Notes under the pieces: model-generated
Databases searched by the model: none
Told to the model about the DNA's origin: nothing
The model's input: the letters and a program-made list of their open reading frames with translations, nothing else
Translations under genes and position numbers: made by a program
Shown here: in pieces, positions 53,931 through 62,839 of the stretch
Layout: each line of letters starts with the position of its first letter
Numbering within the stretch: position 1 is the stretch's first letter
Origin: Inquilinus sp052078665
GTDB lineage: Bacteria; Pseudomonadota; Alphaproteobacteria; DSM-16000; Inquilinaceae
Direction of reading: 5' to 3'
NCBI RefSeq assembly: GCF_052078665.1
Contig: NZ_JBQJIK010000032.1
Span: forward strand, 1-64,000
Length of the DNA stretch: 64,000 nucleotides

Positions 53931-55967
53931 CTACGCCGCCAAAGCCCGCCGGCGTTCCTCCACCACCTGCTCGGCGATCCGGCCCATCAGCTCCTGCAGA
54001 TGGTCGAAGCGGGCGGTGAAGCTGCCGACGCCGAGCGTGACCGAGCGCAGCTCGACCGCAAGGCCATGCATCTCCGATTCCGGCAGCTGGCAGTCGATCA
54101 GGTCCCAGCCGGTCCAGCCCTCGCGCGCGGTCATACCGAGGATCTGGCCGCGCCGGCTGGAGACGATGGCGTGCACCTTGGCGGTGTATTCCGCCGGCAC
54201 CGCGATGGTCACCGCCTGGATCGGCTCCAGCAGCACCGGGTCGCAATTCGCCAGCCCCTCGGACATCGCCATCTGCGCCACGGTGCGGAAGGCCTGGTCG
54301 GAGCTGTCGACCGAATGGTGCTGGCCGTCGGTCAGGGCCACGGCGAGGTCGACCACCGGAAAGCCCAGCGGGCCCCGGACCATGGCTTCGCGCGACCCCG
54401 CCTCCACCGCCGGGATGTAGTTCTTCGGCACGGCGCCGCCGACCACCTTGTTCTCGAACACGAAGCCGGCGCCGCGCGGCATCGGCCGGATCTCGACCTG
54501 GATGTCGGCGAACTGGCCGTGGCCGCCGGTCTGGCGCTTGAAGCGGGAATGCTGCCTGGTCGGCCGCCGGATCGTCTCGCGATAGGCGGTGCGGGTCGGC
54601 ACCGTGGTCACCGAAACGTTGAACCGGCTCTTCAGCCGCTCGACCGCGATCTGCAGCTGGATGTCGCCCTGCCCGGCCAGGGTCAGCTCGCCGGTCGCGT
54701 CGATGTGATGCACCGACAGCGCCGTGTCCTCCTCGCACAGCTTGGCCAGCGAGGTGGTCAGCTTGACGTCGTCCTTGCGGTCCGACAGCGACAGCGCCAC
54801 GGCGTGCACCGGCTCCGCCGGCTTCGGCCAGTTCCAGGTCGCCTCGGCGGTGCCGTCGGCGCGCAGCGTCTGGCCGGTGGCGAGGTCGTCGAGCCGGGCG
54901 ATGCCGACGATCTCGCCGGCCCAGGCCTCGGCCAGCTTCTGGTTCTCGCCGCCCTTCAGCCGGTACACGCCGGAGATGCGGCGGCTGCCGAGATTGCTGT
55001 TGTCGGCCAGCCGGCCGCTCCACAGCCGCGCCAGGCTGAGCTTGCCGGTGTGCGGCTGGTGCTGGGTCTTGAACACGGTGGCGGCGAAGCCGCCATGGGC
55101 GTCGTAGCCGAGCCGGGTGGCCGCCGCCTCATGCGCGGGGGCCTCGTGGCGCAGCGCCTTCCACAGCCGGGTGACGCCGTTGCCGTGCTCGGCCGAGCCG
55201 AAGAACACCGGCACGATCAGGTCCTGCTGCAGGTCGCGGGTGAGCTGGGTGTAGATCTCCTTCGGCGCCGGGATCTTGTCCTCGAGCAGCTGCTCCAGCA
55301 GCGCGTCGTCGAAATCGGCCAGGGATTCGAGCAGGGTCTGGCGCGCCTCGTCCTGGCGCGGCTTGATGTCGCCCGGCGCCTCGATCAGGTCGGAGGACTG
55401 GTTCTCGCGCCATTTGTAGGCGCGGCCGCTGACCAGGTCGACATAGCCGGAGACGCTGTCGCCGTCGCGGATCGGCACTTCACGCAGCAGCAAGGGGCGG
55501 GCCGAGACCTGCTGCAGGGCGGCCAGCAGGTCGCGCATGCGGATGCCGGACCGGTCCATCTTGTTGATGAACAGGATGTGCGGGATCTCGTGCTCGTCCA
55601 GGAAGCGCAGCAGCGGCGCCAGGATCACGGCGCGGTCCGGATCGGCCTCGGCCACCACCACGGCGATATCGGTGATCATCAGCGCGGCCATGGCGTCCTG
55701 CGCCAACTCGACCGAGCCGGAGCAGTCGATCAGGGTCCAGTCCTCGTCGAGATAGCGGCAGGAGGCCAGGTTCGGCTCGATCGTCATCTGCCGGGCGCGG
55801 GATTCGGGCGAGGCGTCGCCCACGGTGTTGCCCTGGGCCACGCTGCCCTTGCGCGGGATCGCGCCGGCGCTGTGCAGCAGCGCCTCCATCAGCGTGGTCT
55901 TGCCGCTCGAATACGGCCCGACCAGGGCCGCGCTACGGAATCTGGGGGCAGGGCGTTCCTGCGGCAT
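53931..55967 (-). CDS. EF-G-like translation GTPase (EF-G2 type)
   Basis: 678 residues. G1 is AALVGPYSSGKTTLMEALLH, G4 is LFINKMDRSG, and all five EF-G domains can be followed, with RTAYRETIRRPTRQHSRFKR (domain IV start), GGHGQFADIQVEIRPMPRG and REGWTGWDLIDCQLPESEM. It is about 20 residues shorter than FusA, and G3 reads LIDCSGSVELAQDAM instead of DTPGH: the catalytic His region is changed. It is thus a divergent paralogue, not the housekeeping EF-G. ATG 55967 has GGAGG at 7 bases; ATG 55973 abuts it. Confidence 0.85.
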   Translation of the reverse strand: MPQERPAPRFRSAALVGPYSSGKTTLMEALLHSAGAIPRKGSVAQGNTVGDASPESRARQMTIEPNLASCRYLDEDWTLIDCSGSVELAQDAMAALMITDIAVVVAEADPDRAVILAPLLRFLDEHEIPHILFINKMDRSGIRMRDLLAALQQVSARPLLLREVPIRDGDSVSGYVDLVSGRAYKWRENQSSDLIEAPGDIKPRQDEARQTLLESLADFDDALLEQLLEDKIPAPKEIYTQLTRDLQQDLIVPVFFGSAEHGNGVTRLWKALRHEAPAHEAAATRLGYDAHGGFAATVFKTQHQPHTGKLSLARLWSGRLADNSNLGSRRISGVYRLKGGENQKLAEAWAGEIVGIARLDDLATGQTLRADGTAEATWNWPKPAEPVHAVALSLSDRKDDVKLTTSLAKLCEEDTALSVHHIDATGELTLAGQGDIQLQIAVERLKSRFNVSVTTVPTRTAYRETIRRPTRQHSRFKRQTGGHGQFADIQVEIRPMPRGAGFVFENKVVGGAVPKNYIPAVEAGSREAMVRGPLGFPVVDLAVALTDGQHHSVDSSDQAFRTVAQMAMSEGLANCDPVLLEPIQAVTIAVPAEYTAKVHAIVSSRRGQILGMTAREGWTGWDLIDCQLPESEMHGLAVELRSVTLGVGSFTARFDHLQELMGRIAEQVVEERRRALAA

Positions 55968-56098
55968 GCGCATCCTCCCTTGTGCACGGGCCCGCCATGC
56001 CGACCGGGACCAATGCCCGATCACTGCGGGCCCTTTTGGAGGGTCAGCATGACACTTCCGCGACGATCGGCACAATCCCGATCTGAGCGGCCGAACCG

Positions 56099-56497
56099 CT
56101 ATCGCCGGCGGGCCAGATCGGTCTTCGAGAAATCGTCTCCCTTGTAGAGCAATGGTACGTCATGGGACTTCGCCGCGGCGTAGGCGAAACAGTCGCCCAT
56201 ATTGAGCGCGGCGGGGTGGCGCCCTTTCCCGAGACGATCGAATGCGGTCAGGGCAATGTCCATTTCAGCTTCACCGATCGGCACGATCCGGATATCGCCC
56301 GCCGACAGGAAACGCGCAACGACATCCCGAGCTTCGGGCACGCTGTAGGAGCGGATGCGGCACAGCGCCGTGACCGTTTCATAGACAGCGATTGCCGATG
56401 TCATCCGGTTTTCGGCGGCAGCAAGGTCGTCGGCAAGCTGGACAGCTCCGGTCTCGCCAACCAGCATGGCGATCATCGCCGAGGCGTCGACGAACAT
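56099..56497 (-). CDS. vapC: PIN-domain ribonuclease toxin
   Basis: 132 residues. Acidic metal-site residues are Asp4 (MFVDASAM), Glu in AVYETVTALCRI, Asp in NMGDCFAYAAAKSHDVPLLY and Asp in YKGDDFSKTDL. Cleaves RNA when freed from its antitoxin. Its ATG overlaps the antitoxin stop in TGATG, the usual tight coupling of vapBC. Confidence 0.92.
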   Translation of the reverse strand: MFVDASAMIAMLVGETGAVQLADDLAAAENRMTSAIAVYETVTALCRIRSYSVPEARDVVARFLSAGDIRIVPIGEAEMDIALTAFDRLGKGRHPAALNMGDCFAYAAAKSHDVPLLYKGDDFSKTDLARRR

Positions 56498-56736
56498 CAG
56501 ACGTCGCCGCTGAGCTCGTCAAAAAATTGCTTGTCTGCAACGAGACCAGTCGCCGGACGGGACAAAACCTCGGCGCGCAGTTTGGCGATGCGTTCCTGCA
56601 ACGGAACCGTCTCGTCCTCCCGGCGCAACTCATTGCGGACCGCCAGCTTCACGGCCTCGGTCAGGCCGATCCGCCGGCGCCGTGCGAGCTCGCGCACCAG
56701 TCCATCGGCTTCCACGTCTCGAATGTGAAAGGGCAT
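56497..56736 (-). CDS. vapB: Antitoxin, VapB/Rv0623-like
   Basis: 79 residues: MPFHIRDVEADGLVRELARR, RRIGLTEAVKLAVRNELRR (ribbon-helix-helix-type DNA-binding part) and a C-terminal toxin-binding tail (ADKQFFDELSGDV). ATG 56736 has AGGAGG 6 bases upstream, which decides it over 56787. Probably represses its own operon through the palindromes at 56751-56787. Confidence 0.88.
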   Translation of the reverse strand: MPFHIRDVEADGLVRELARRRRIGLTEAVKLAVRNELRREDETVPLQERIAKLRAEVLSRPATGLVADKQFFDELSGDV

Positions 56737-56750
56737 CACAGGCCTCCTGT

Positions 56751-56787
56751 TATCCGGATAGATAATCCCAGATATCCATCTAGACAA
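56751..56787. promoter_or_regulatory. Palindromic vapBC operator region
   Basis: TATCCGGATA (56751-56760) is a perfect 10-base palindrome 14 bases upstream of the vapB start. GGATA (56756-56760) pairs again with TATCC (56773-56777). The repeated TATCC/GGATA half-sites fit autoregulation by VapB. Confidence 0.55.
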
Positions 56788-56796
56788 CGACGACCA

Positions 56797-58083
56797 TCAC
56801 GCAATCGACCCCGGCGTGAAGGTCGGAACCACCGTGACCGGGCGGCCCGGCAGGTCCAGCGCGGTCACCCGCTCCGGCGTGCGGGCGATCATCCGGCCGG
56901 CACGCAGCACCAGCAGGCGGGTCGCCTTCAGCCGCACCGCCTCGAACGGATCGGCGGCCTGCAGCAGCACCAGATCGGCCCGGCAGCCGGGCGCCAGGCC
57001 GTAGCCGTCGAGCTCCAGGATCTTCGCCGCCTCGGTGGTCACCGCGGCGAAGCAGCGGCCGATGGCGTCGAGCGCGGTCATCTGCCCGACATGCACCGCC
57101 ATATGCGCCACCTCCAGCATGTCGGCCGACCCCATCGCGTACCACGGGTCCATGACGCAGTCCTGGCCGAGGGCGACGGTGATGCCGGCCGCCATCAGCT
57201 CCGGCACCCGGGTCATGCCGCGGCGCTTCGGATAGGTGTCGTGGCGGCCCTGCAGGGTGATGTTGATCAGCGGGTTGGCGATCGCCGCCACCCCGGCCTC
57301 GCGCATCAGCGGGATCAGCTTCGAGACGTAGTAGTTGTCCATCGAATGCATCGAGGTCAGGTGCGACCCCGTCACCCGACCGCCGAGGCCGAGGCGATGG
57401 GTCTCCGCCGCCAGCGTCTCGATGTGGCGGGACTGCGGGTCGTCGCTCTCGTCGCAATGCAGGTCGACCGGCAGCCCCCGCTGCGCCGCGATCTCGCACA
57501 GCCGGCGCACCGAGGCGGCGCCGTCGGCCATGGTCCGCTCGAAATGCGGGATGCCGCCGACCACGTCGACGCCGAGGTCGAGCGCGCGCAGCAGGTTGCG
57601 CTCGGCGGTGGCGGAGCGGTACAGCCCGTCCTGCGGGAAGGCGACCAGCTGCAGGTCGAGATAGGGCGCGACCCGGCGCTTGACCTCGAGCAGCGCCTCG
57701 ACCGCCAGCAGCCGGTCGTCGCAGACATCGACATGGCTGCGGATCGCCAGCAGCCCCTGCGCCACCGCCAGGTCGCAATAGGCCAGCGCCCGGGCGATCA
57801 CCGCCTCCTGCGTCAGCTGCGGCTTCAGCTCGCCCCACAGCGCGATGCCCTCGAGCAGCGTGCCGGACCGGTTCAGCCGCGGCAGGCCGAGCGACAGCGT
57901 GGCATCCAGGTGAAAATGGGAGTCGACGAAGGGCGGCGTCACCAGCCGGCCGCCGGCGTCGATCTCGTCGCGTCCCTCCGCCGCCAGGTGCGGCTCGACC
58001 GCGACGATGCGGCCGTGCTCGACGCCGATGTCGATGCCGGTGCGGCCGTCGGGCAGGTTGGCGTTGCGCAGGACGAGATCCAT
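56797..58083 (-). CDS. codA: Cytosine deaminase-like amidohydrolase
   Basis: 428 residues. Metal-binding His56/His58 in PPFVDSHFHLDATL, catalytic stretch VDLHCDESDDPQSRHIETLA, then GSHLTSMHSMDNYYVSKLIP, NPLINITLQGRHDTYPKRRG and LGQDCVMDPWYAMGSADMLE, all in register with E. coli CodA. Deaminates cytosine to uracil or a related compound. ATG 58083 is taken because the family N-terminus (MDLVLRNANLPDG) starts there. No codB permease is adjacent. Confidence 0.88.
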   Translation of the reverse strand: MDLVLRNANLPDGRTGIDIGVEHGRIVAVEPHLAAEGRDEIDAGGRLVTPPFVDSHFHLDATLSLGLPRLNRSGTLLEGIALWGELKPQLTQEAVIARALAYCDLAVAQGLLAIRSHVDVCDDRLLAVEALLEVKRRVAPYLDLQLVAFPQDGLYRSATAERNLLRALDLGVDVVGGIPHFERTMADGAASVRRLCEIAAQRGLPVDLHCDESDDPQSRHIETLAAETHRLGLGGRVTGSHLTSMHSMDNYYVSKLIPLMREAGVAAIANPLINITLQGRHDTYPKRRGMTRVPELMAAGITVALGQDCVMDPWYAMGSADMLEVAHMAVHVGQMTALDAIGRCFAAVTTEAAKILELDGYGLAPGCRADLVLLQAADPFEAVRLKATRLLVLRAGRMIARTPERVTALDLPGRPVTVVPTFTPGSIA

Positions 58084-58172
58084 GGCGGGACTGGCCTTCG
58101 GGAATTTCACTGAGGGAAAAGCGCCGCCGACGATAGCATGCGGCCAGTGCATGGAAAGACGGGAGAGCACCC

Positions 58173-58643
58173 ATGTTCCACACGACATGGGGCGAGATCC
58201 GCCGGGCCCGGCCCGACGAGGCGGAGGTGATCCGGACCCTGGTCCGGCGCGCCTATGCGAAATGGATCATCAGCGTCGGGATCGAGCCGAAGCCGATGCG
58301 CGCCGACTATGTCCGCGCCCTGGCCGAGCACGAGATCTGGGCGATCGACGGCATCCATGGCTGCATCGCCCTGATCGAGCTGAGGCCCGAGCCCGACCAC
58401 CTGCTGATCGTCAATGTCGCGGTCGACCCCGGCCATCAGGGTCGCGGCCTCGGCGGCCGGCTGCTGGACTTCGCCGAGCGCGAGGCCCGGCGCCGCAGCA
58501 TCGCCGAGCTGCGGCTCTACACCAACATCCGGATGTCGGAGAACCGCGCCCTCTACGCCGCCCGCGGCTACAGCGAGACGCATCAGGAGCAGCGGGGCGA
58601 GTACACCATCGTGCACATGGCGAAGCCAATCCCCGCTGCCTGA
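58173..58643 (+). CDS. GNAT-family N-acetyltransferase
   Basis: 156 residues. IRRARPDEAEVIRTLVRRAY at the start, motif A LLIVNVAVDPGHQGRGLGGR (Q-G-R-G-L-G), then LLDFAEREARRRSIAELRLY and YAARGYSETHQEQ. Ends 13 bases before the convergent RTX gene stop. Substrate unknown. Confidence 0.88.
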   Translation: MFHTTWGEIRRARPDEAEVIRTLVRRAYAKWIISVGIEPKPMRADYVRALAEHEIWAIDGIHGCIALIELRPEPDHLLIVNVAVDPGHQGRGLGGRLLDFAEREARRRSIAELRLYTNIRMSENRALYAARGYSETHQEQRGEYTIVHMAKPIPAA

Positions 58644-58656
58644 TTGCTCCCGCCGC

Positions 58657-61600
58657 CTACAGCACGAAATCGGCGGCGACGAGGCCGATCGTGCCGGTCA
58701 GCTGGATGTGGAAGTCGGCGGTGCCGTCGCCGTTGACGTCGCCGGCGACGGTGGTGACGCCGGGGGCGCTGAAGGCGAAGCGCAGCTGACCCGCCACGCC
58801 GGTGAAGAGCGCGTTGCCGATGAAGCTGAAGGCCTGGTCGCCGGCCACCGTGGTGTTGGCGTCGATCGCCGCCAGGTCGAGGCGGTCGGCCTGGGCGTGG
58901 CTGAAGTCGGTGATGACGTCGGCATTGGCCCCGACCGCGCTGTCGCCGAGGGCGGTGAACCGGAACTGGTCCGCCCCGGCGCCGCCGGCGAGCGTGTCCT
59001 TGCCGGCCCCGCCCGTGAGGACATCGTTGCCGTTCCAGCCCTGCAGCGTGTTGGCGCCGACAGTCCCGCCGAGCGTGTCGTTGCCCTGACTGCCGGAAAG
59101 ATTCTCGATCCCGGTCAGGGTATCGCCCTGGGAGTCGCCGCCGATACCGGTGCCGGCGGCGAGGCTGACCGCGACCCCGACCGCGCTGGTATAGTAGCTG
59201 GCGGTGTCGATGCCGGCGCCGCCGTCCAGCGCGTCGGCCCCCGCCCCGCCGCGGAGCACGTCGTCGCCGTTCCAACCCTGCAGGTTGTTGGCCCCGGCGT
59301 TCCCGACCAGGGTGTCGCTGCCCTGGCTGCCATTGATGTTCTCGATCCCGATCAGGGTATCTCCCTGGGCGTCGCCGCCCGCACCGGTGCCGCCGGCGAG
59401 GCTGACCGTGATGCCGACCGCGCTGTCATAGTAGCTGGCGGTGTCGGTGCCGGCGCCGCCGTCCATCACATCGGCCCCCGCCCCGCCGCGGAGCACGTCG
59501 TTGCCGTTCCAGCCCTGCAGCGTGTTGGCCCCGGCATTCCCGGTGAGGCTGTCATTGCCCTGGCTGCCGGAGAGGATCTCGATCTCGGTCAGGGTGTCGC
59601 CCTGGGCGTCGCCGCCGAGACCGGTGCCGGTGACCAGGCTGACCGTGACCCCGACCGCGCTGTCATAGTAGCTCGCAGTGTCGGTGCCGGCGCCGCCCTC
59701 GAGGACGTCGACGCCGGCGCCGCCGCGGAGCACGTCGTTGCCGTTCAGGCCCCGCAGCGTGTTGGCCTCCGCGTTCCCGACCAGGGTATCGTTGAGCTGA
59801 GTGCCGATGATATTTTCGATCCCGATCAGGATATCGCCCTGGGCGTCGCCGCCGCTGCCGATGCCGGTGGCGAGGCTGACCGTGATCCCGGCCGCGCTGT
59901 CGGAATAGATCGCGGTATCGTTGCCGGCGCCGCCGTCCAGCGTGTCGGCCCCGGCCCCGCCGCGGAGCACGTCGATGCCGGCCAGGCCTTCGAGCCTGTC
60001 GTTGCCAGCCATGCCGATGAGCGTGTCGGCGCCGCCATAGCCGGACAGCACATTGGCCGCGGCCGAGCCGGTCAGGACGTCGTTGAAGCCGTCGGTGCCG
60101 GCGATGTTCTCGATGTCGGCGCCGATCACGTCGCCATCGGCATCGCCGCCGGACGCCGTCAGGGTGGTCAGGTTGACCGTCACCCCGGCCGGGCCGTCAT
60201 AGCTGATGGTGTCGATGCCGGCGCCGCCGGACAGGGTGTCCGCACCGGCGCCCCCGGTGAGGAGATCATTCCCGTCGCCGCCGCTGAGCGTGTCGTTCCC
60301 GGCCAGGCCGGCCAGCTCGTCGGCGCCAGCCTGGCCGGTCAGCAGATTGGCGACGGCAGAGCCGGTCAGGGTGTCGTTGAAGCCGGTGCCGCGGACGTTC
60401 TCGATGTCGGTGCCGAAGCTGTCGCCCTCGGCGTCCCCGCCCAGGGCGGTGAAGGTGGTCAGGTCGATGGTCACCGCGGTCGAGCCGTCATAGGCGATGG
60501 TGTCGCTGCCGGCCCCGCCGAGCAGTAGGTCCCCCCCGGCGCCACCCAGGAGCACATCGTTGCCAGAGCCGCCGTCGAGTTGGTCGTCGCCGTCCAGGCC
60601 GTTGAGCGTGTCGTTGCCGCCACTGCCGAGCAGGAGGTTGCCCTGGACCGACCCGGTCAGGACGTCGTCGAACCCGTTCGTGCCCTGGATGTTCTCGATG
60701 TCGCTGCCGATGCTGTCGCCCTGGGCGTCGCCGCCGACGCCGACGCCGCCGATGGTCACCGTCACCCCGGCCGGGCCGTTGTAGACGATGGTATCGACGC
60801 CGGCGCCGCCGTTCAGCGTGTCGGCGCCGGCCCCGCCTTCGAGCATGTCGTCGCCGCTGGTGCCGTTCAGGTCGCTGATCCCGCCATGGAGCACGTCGTT
60901 CCCGGCCCCGCCGAAGAGGAAATCGTTGCCGGCGCCGCCATTGATGTCGTCGTTGCCGTCCCGGCCGTCGATCGTGTCGCGGCCGCCCAGGCCGCGCATG
61001 TCGTTGGCCCCGGCCGACCCGGTCAGGCCGTCGATTTGGTTCGAGCCGTAGACATCCTCGATGTCCGGACCGATCACATCGCCCTGCGCGTCGCCCCCGG
61101 ACGCCGTCAGCGCCGAGAGGTCGATCGCCACGCCGTCGATGCTGGAGGCGTAGGTGATCCGGTCTACGCCGGCGCCGCCGTTCAGCGTGTCCGCGCCGGC
61201 GCCGCCCTGGAGGATATCGTTGCCGTCGCCGCCGGTCAGGATATCCGTGCCGTCGCCCGCGGTCAGGGTGTCGTCGCCGGCGCCGCCGTCGAGTTCGTCA
61301 TTGCCCTGGCCCGCGACGTTCCCGGCGGTCAGCGTGTCGTTGCCGTCGAGGCCGGAGAGGATGTTGTTGCCGGCCCCGCCGACCAGCCGGTTGTCGGCGG
61401 CCGAGCCGATCAGCGTGTCGTCGAAATCCGATCCATCGATGTTCTCCATATCGGCGCCGACCGCGTCACCCTGGGCGTCGCCGCCGCTGCCGGTGCCGCC
61501 GATCGTGACGGTCACCCCGGCGGCGCTGTCGCGGTAGTCGGCGGTGTCGACCCCGGCCCCGCCGTTCAGGAAATCCGCCCCGACTCCGCCGATGAGCCGG

Positions 61601-61740
61601 TCGTTCCCGTCGCCGCCGTTCATGGTGTCCCGGCCGCCGAGACCGGTGAGGGTGTCGTTGCCGCCGAGGCCGTTGATGGTGTCGTTGTTGGCCGTGCCGT
61701 CGAGGAAATCGATGAACTCGGTGCCGTTGATGACCGCCAT
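58657..61740 (-). CDS. Large RTX calcium-binding repeat protein
   Basis: 1027 residues, start MAVINGTEFIDFLDGTANND. Almost wholly RTX nonapeptides alternating with spacers of the type GVTVSLATG-GSGGDAQGDTL-GIENI-GS-NDTL. Residues about 670-900 consist of three near-identical 79-residue units (237 bp each) with the core GANTLQGWNGNDVLRGGAGA. The end, GVAGQLRFAF...GLVAADFVL, has the same plan as the two RTX proteins at 10325 and 11886 and is the probable secretion signal. A LuxR-type gene (61848) lies upstream on the same strand. Likely an extracellular matrix or adhesion protein. Confidence 0.88.
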   Translation of the reverse strand: MAVINGTEFIDFLDGTANNDTINGLGGNDTLTGLGGRDTMNGGDGNDRLIGGVGADFLNGGAGVDTADYRDSAAGVTVTIGGTGSGGDAQGDAVGADMENIDGSDFDDTLIGSAADNRLVGGAGNNILSGLDGNDTLTAGNVAGQGNDELDGGAGDDTLTAGDGTDILTGGDGNDILQGGAGADTLNGGAGVDRITYASSIDGVAIDLSALTASGGDAQGDVIGPDIEDVYGSNQIDGLTGSAGANDMRGLGGRDTIDGRDGNDDINGGAGNDFLFGGAGNDVLHGGISDLNGTSGDDMLEGGAGADTLNGGAGVDTIVYNGPAGVTVTIGGVGVGGDAQGDSIGSDIENIQGTNGFDDVLTGSVQGNLLLGSGGNDTLNGLDGDDQLDGGSGNDVLLGGAGGDLLLGGAGSDTIAYDGSTAVTIDLTTFTALGGDAEGDSFGTDIENVRGTGFNDTLTGSAVANLLTGQAGADELAGLAGNDTLSGGDGNDLLTGGAGADTLSGGAGIDTISYDGPAGVTVNLTTLTASGGDADGDVIGADIENIAGTDGFNDVLTGSAAANVLSGYGGADTLIGMAGNDRLEGLAGIDVLRGGAGADTLDGGAGNDTAIYSDSAAGITVSLATGIGSGGDAQGDILIGIENIIGTQLNDTLVGNAEANTLRGLNGNDVLRGGAGVDVLEGGAGTDTASYYDSAVGVTVSLVTGTGLGGDAQGDTLTEIEILSGSQGNDSLTGNAGANTLQGWNGNDVLRGGAGADVMDGGAGTDTASYYDSAVGITVSLAGGTGAGGDAQGDTLIGIENINGSQGSDTLVGNAGANNLQGWNGDDVLRGGAGADALDGGAGIDTASYYTSAVGVAVSLAAGTGIGGDSQGDTLTGIENLSGSQGNDTLGGTVGANTLQGWNGNDVLTGGAGKDTLAGGAGADQFRFTALGDSAVGANADVITDFSHAQADRLDLAAIDANTTVAGDQAFSFIGNALFTGVAGQLRFAFSAPGVTTVAGDVNGDGTADFHIQLTGTIGLVAADFVL
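59030..59770 (-). repeat. Three tandem 237-bp coding repeats
   Basis: The unit (79 codons) begins GNAGANTLQGWNGNDVLRGG on the minus strand. Equivalent points fall near 59034, 59271 and 59508 on the plus strand, exactly 237 bases apart, with an older diverged unit at about 59745. Identity between units is high enough for recombination to change their number. Confidence 0.8.
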
Positions 61741-61847
61741 GATGAATCCCTGATCGGAAAACGAGAATTTTCTTGTCCGATCCTGCCGGAAAAGGATGCT
61801 AATGACGGTTCGTTTTGCAGTTATTTTGTTGCGCGATTTTCGCCCGA

Positions 61848-62687
61848 TCAGCCGCTGATCGCGCCGCGGAGCAGCGCCATGGCGACCGCCTCCGCACGGC
61901 TGCCCGCCCCGAGCTTGCGCATGGCCGAGGCGACATACTCATTGACGGTGTAGACCGACAGCGACAGCCGGCGCGCGACCTCCTTGCTCGATGCGCCGCG
62001 GGCGATCCAGGTCAGGCAGTCGCATTCGCGCGGGGTCAGCGGCGACCGGGACGCCGGGGCCGTGGGCAGCGCCATGGCGGGCGCGGATGTTCCCACCGTG
62101 GCGAGCCCGCGCTCGATCCGCAGCGCCCGGCTGAGATGCGGCCCGATCGCGCGCAGCGTCCGGACCTGTTCGTCATCCCAGTCCGGCCGCCGCCGGGGCC
62201 GCCAGACCGACAGCATCGCCGACAGGTTGCGCCGGTCGAAATCCACCCAGTACAGGCCGTGGTCCTTGCCCTGCGGCCGCATGAAGTCGTTGTAGAACTC
62301 CGTGCGGTGATAATCCGCGTTCGGGATCAGCGCCGAATGGGCGAAGGTAGAGCCGGGCTCCAGCCGCGGCAGCAGCGGCAGCAGCGGCAGCAGCGGCAGC
62401 AGCTTGTGGAAATGCGCGTTGTAGCGCTCGACATAATCGGGGTCGGTCTCGGACGCCATGGTCGCGGGGCACGATGCGGCCGGGCTGATCCGGCGCAGCA
62501 CCACCGCCTCGCCGCCCAGCGCCGCGCCGAGCACGCGCAGCACCGCGAGCCAGTCTTCGTTGCCGATGCCGGCGTCATAGATCTGGTCGATCAGCCCGAG
62601 GACCGAGTGGTCGTCCGCCCGGGCGAAGGACGGCGAAACATCGACCGCCGGCCGAGCCGCCGACCTGCCGATGGAACGGCCTTGCAT
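61848..62687 (-). CDS. LuxR-type helix-turn-helix regulator
   Basis: 279 residues. C-terminal LuxR HTH: LTPRECDCLTWIARGASSKE, VARRLSLSVYTVNEYVASAM, RKLGAGSRAEAVAMAL. The N-terminal half (SVLGLIDQIYDAGIGNEDWL) is a ligand-binding-like domain found in non-LuxI-linked regulators; no luxI is present. It contains LLP repeated four times, from a 36-bp repeat at 62368. Its position upstream of the RTX gene makes it a candidate regulator. ATG 62687 follows AGAGGGG. Confidence 0.85.
   Translation of the reverse strand: MQGRSIGRSAARPAVDVSPSFARADDHSVLGLIDQIYDAGIGNEDWLAVLRVLGAALGGEAVVLRRISPAASCPATMASETDPDYVERYNAHFHKLLPLLPLLPLLPRLEPGSTFAHSALIPNADYHRTEFYNDFMRPQGKDHGLYWVDFDRRNLSAMLSVWRPRRRPDWDDEQVRTLRAIGPHLSRALRIERGLATVGTSAPAMALPTAPASRSPLTPRECDCLTWIARGASSKEVARRLSLSVYTVNEYVASAMRKLGAGSRAEAVAMALLRGAISG
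62368..62403 (-). repeat. Four perfect copies of a 9-bp repeat inside a LuxR-type gene
   Basis: GGCAGCAGC occurs four times without a mismatch (62368-62403). On the coding strand each copy encodes Leu-Leu-Pro. Copy-number changes would keep the frame and alter the length of a segment in the N-terminal domain. Confidence 0.9.
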
Positions 62688-62839
62688 GATATCCCCTCTC
62701 TCTCGCACGCCAGGCGGGGCCCGGCGCTGCACATGCCGTGCATAAGAGAATACTGGATCTGACCGGATCTTGTCGCGGTGATGGAGCGCACACCCTCAGA
62801 ATTTGCTGCGAAAGCTCGCCTTGGAGTCGGAGCGAACCC

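Noticed and set aside
58657..61740. Regular repeats suggesting a CRISPR array
   Set aside because: Repeats are coding, in frame and 237 bp or 27 bp apart, matching RTX structure; no conserved repeat with unique spacers and no cas genes.
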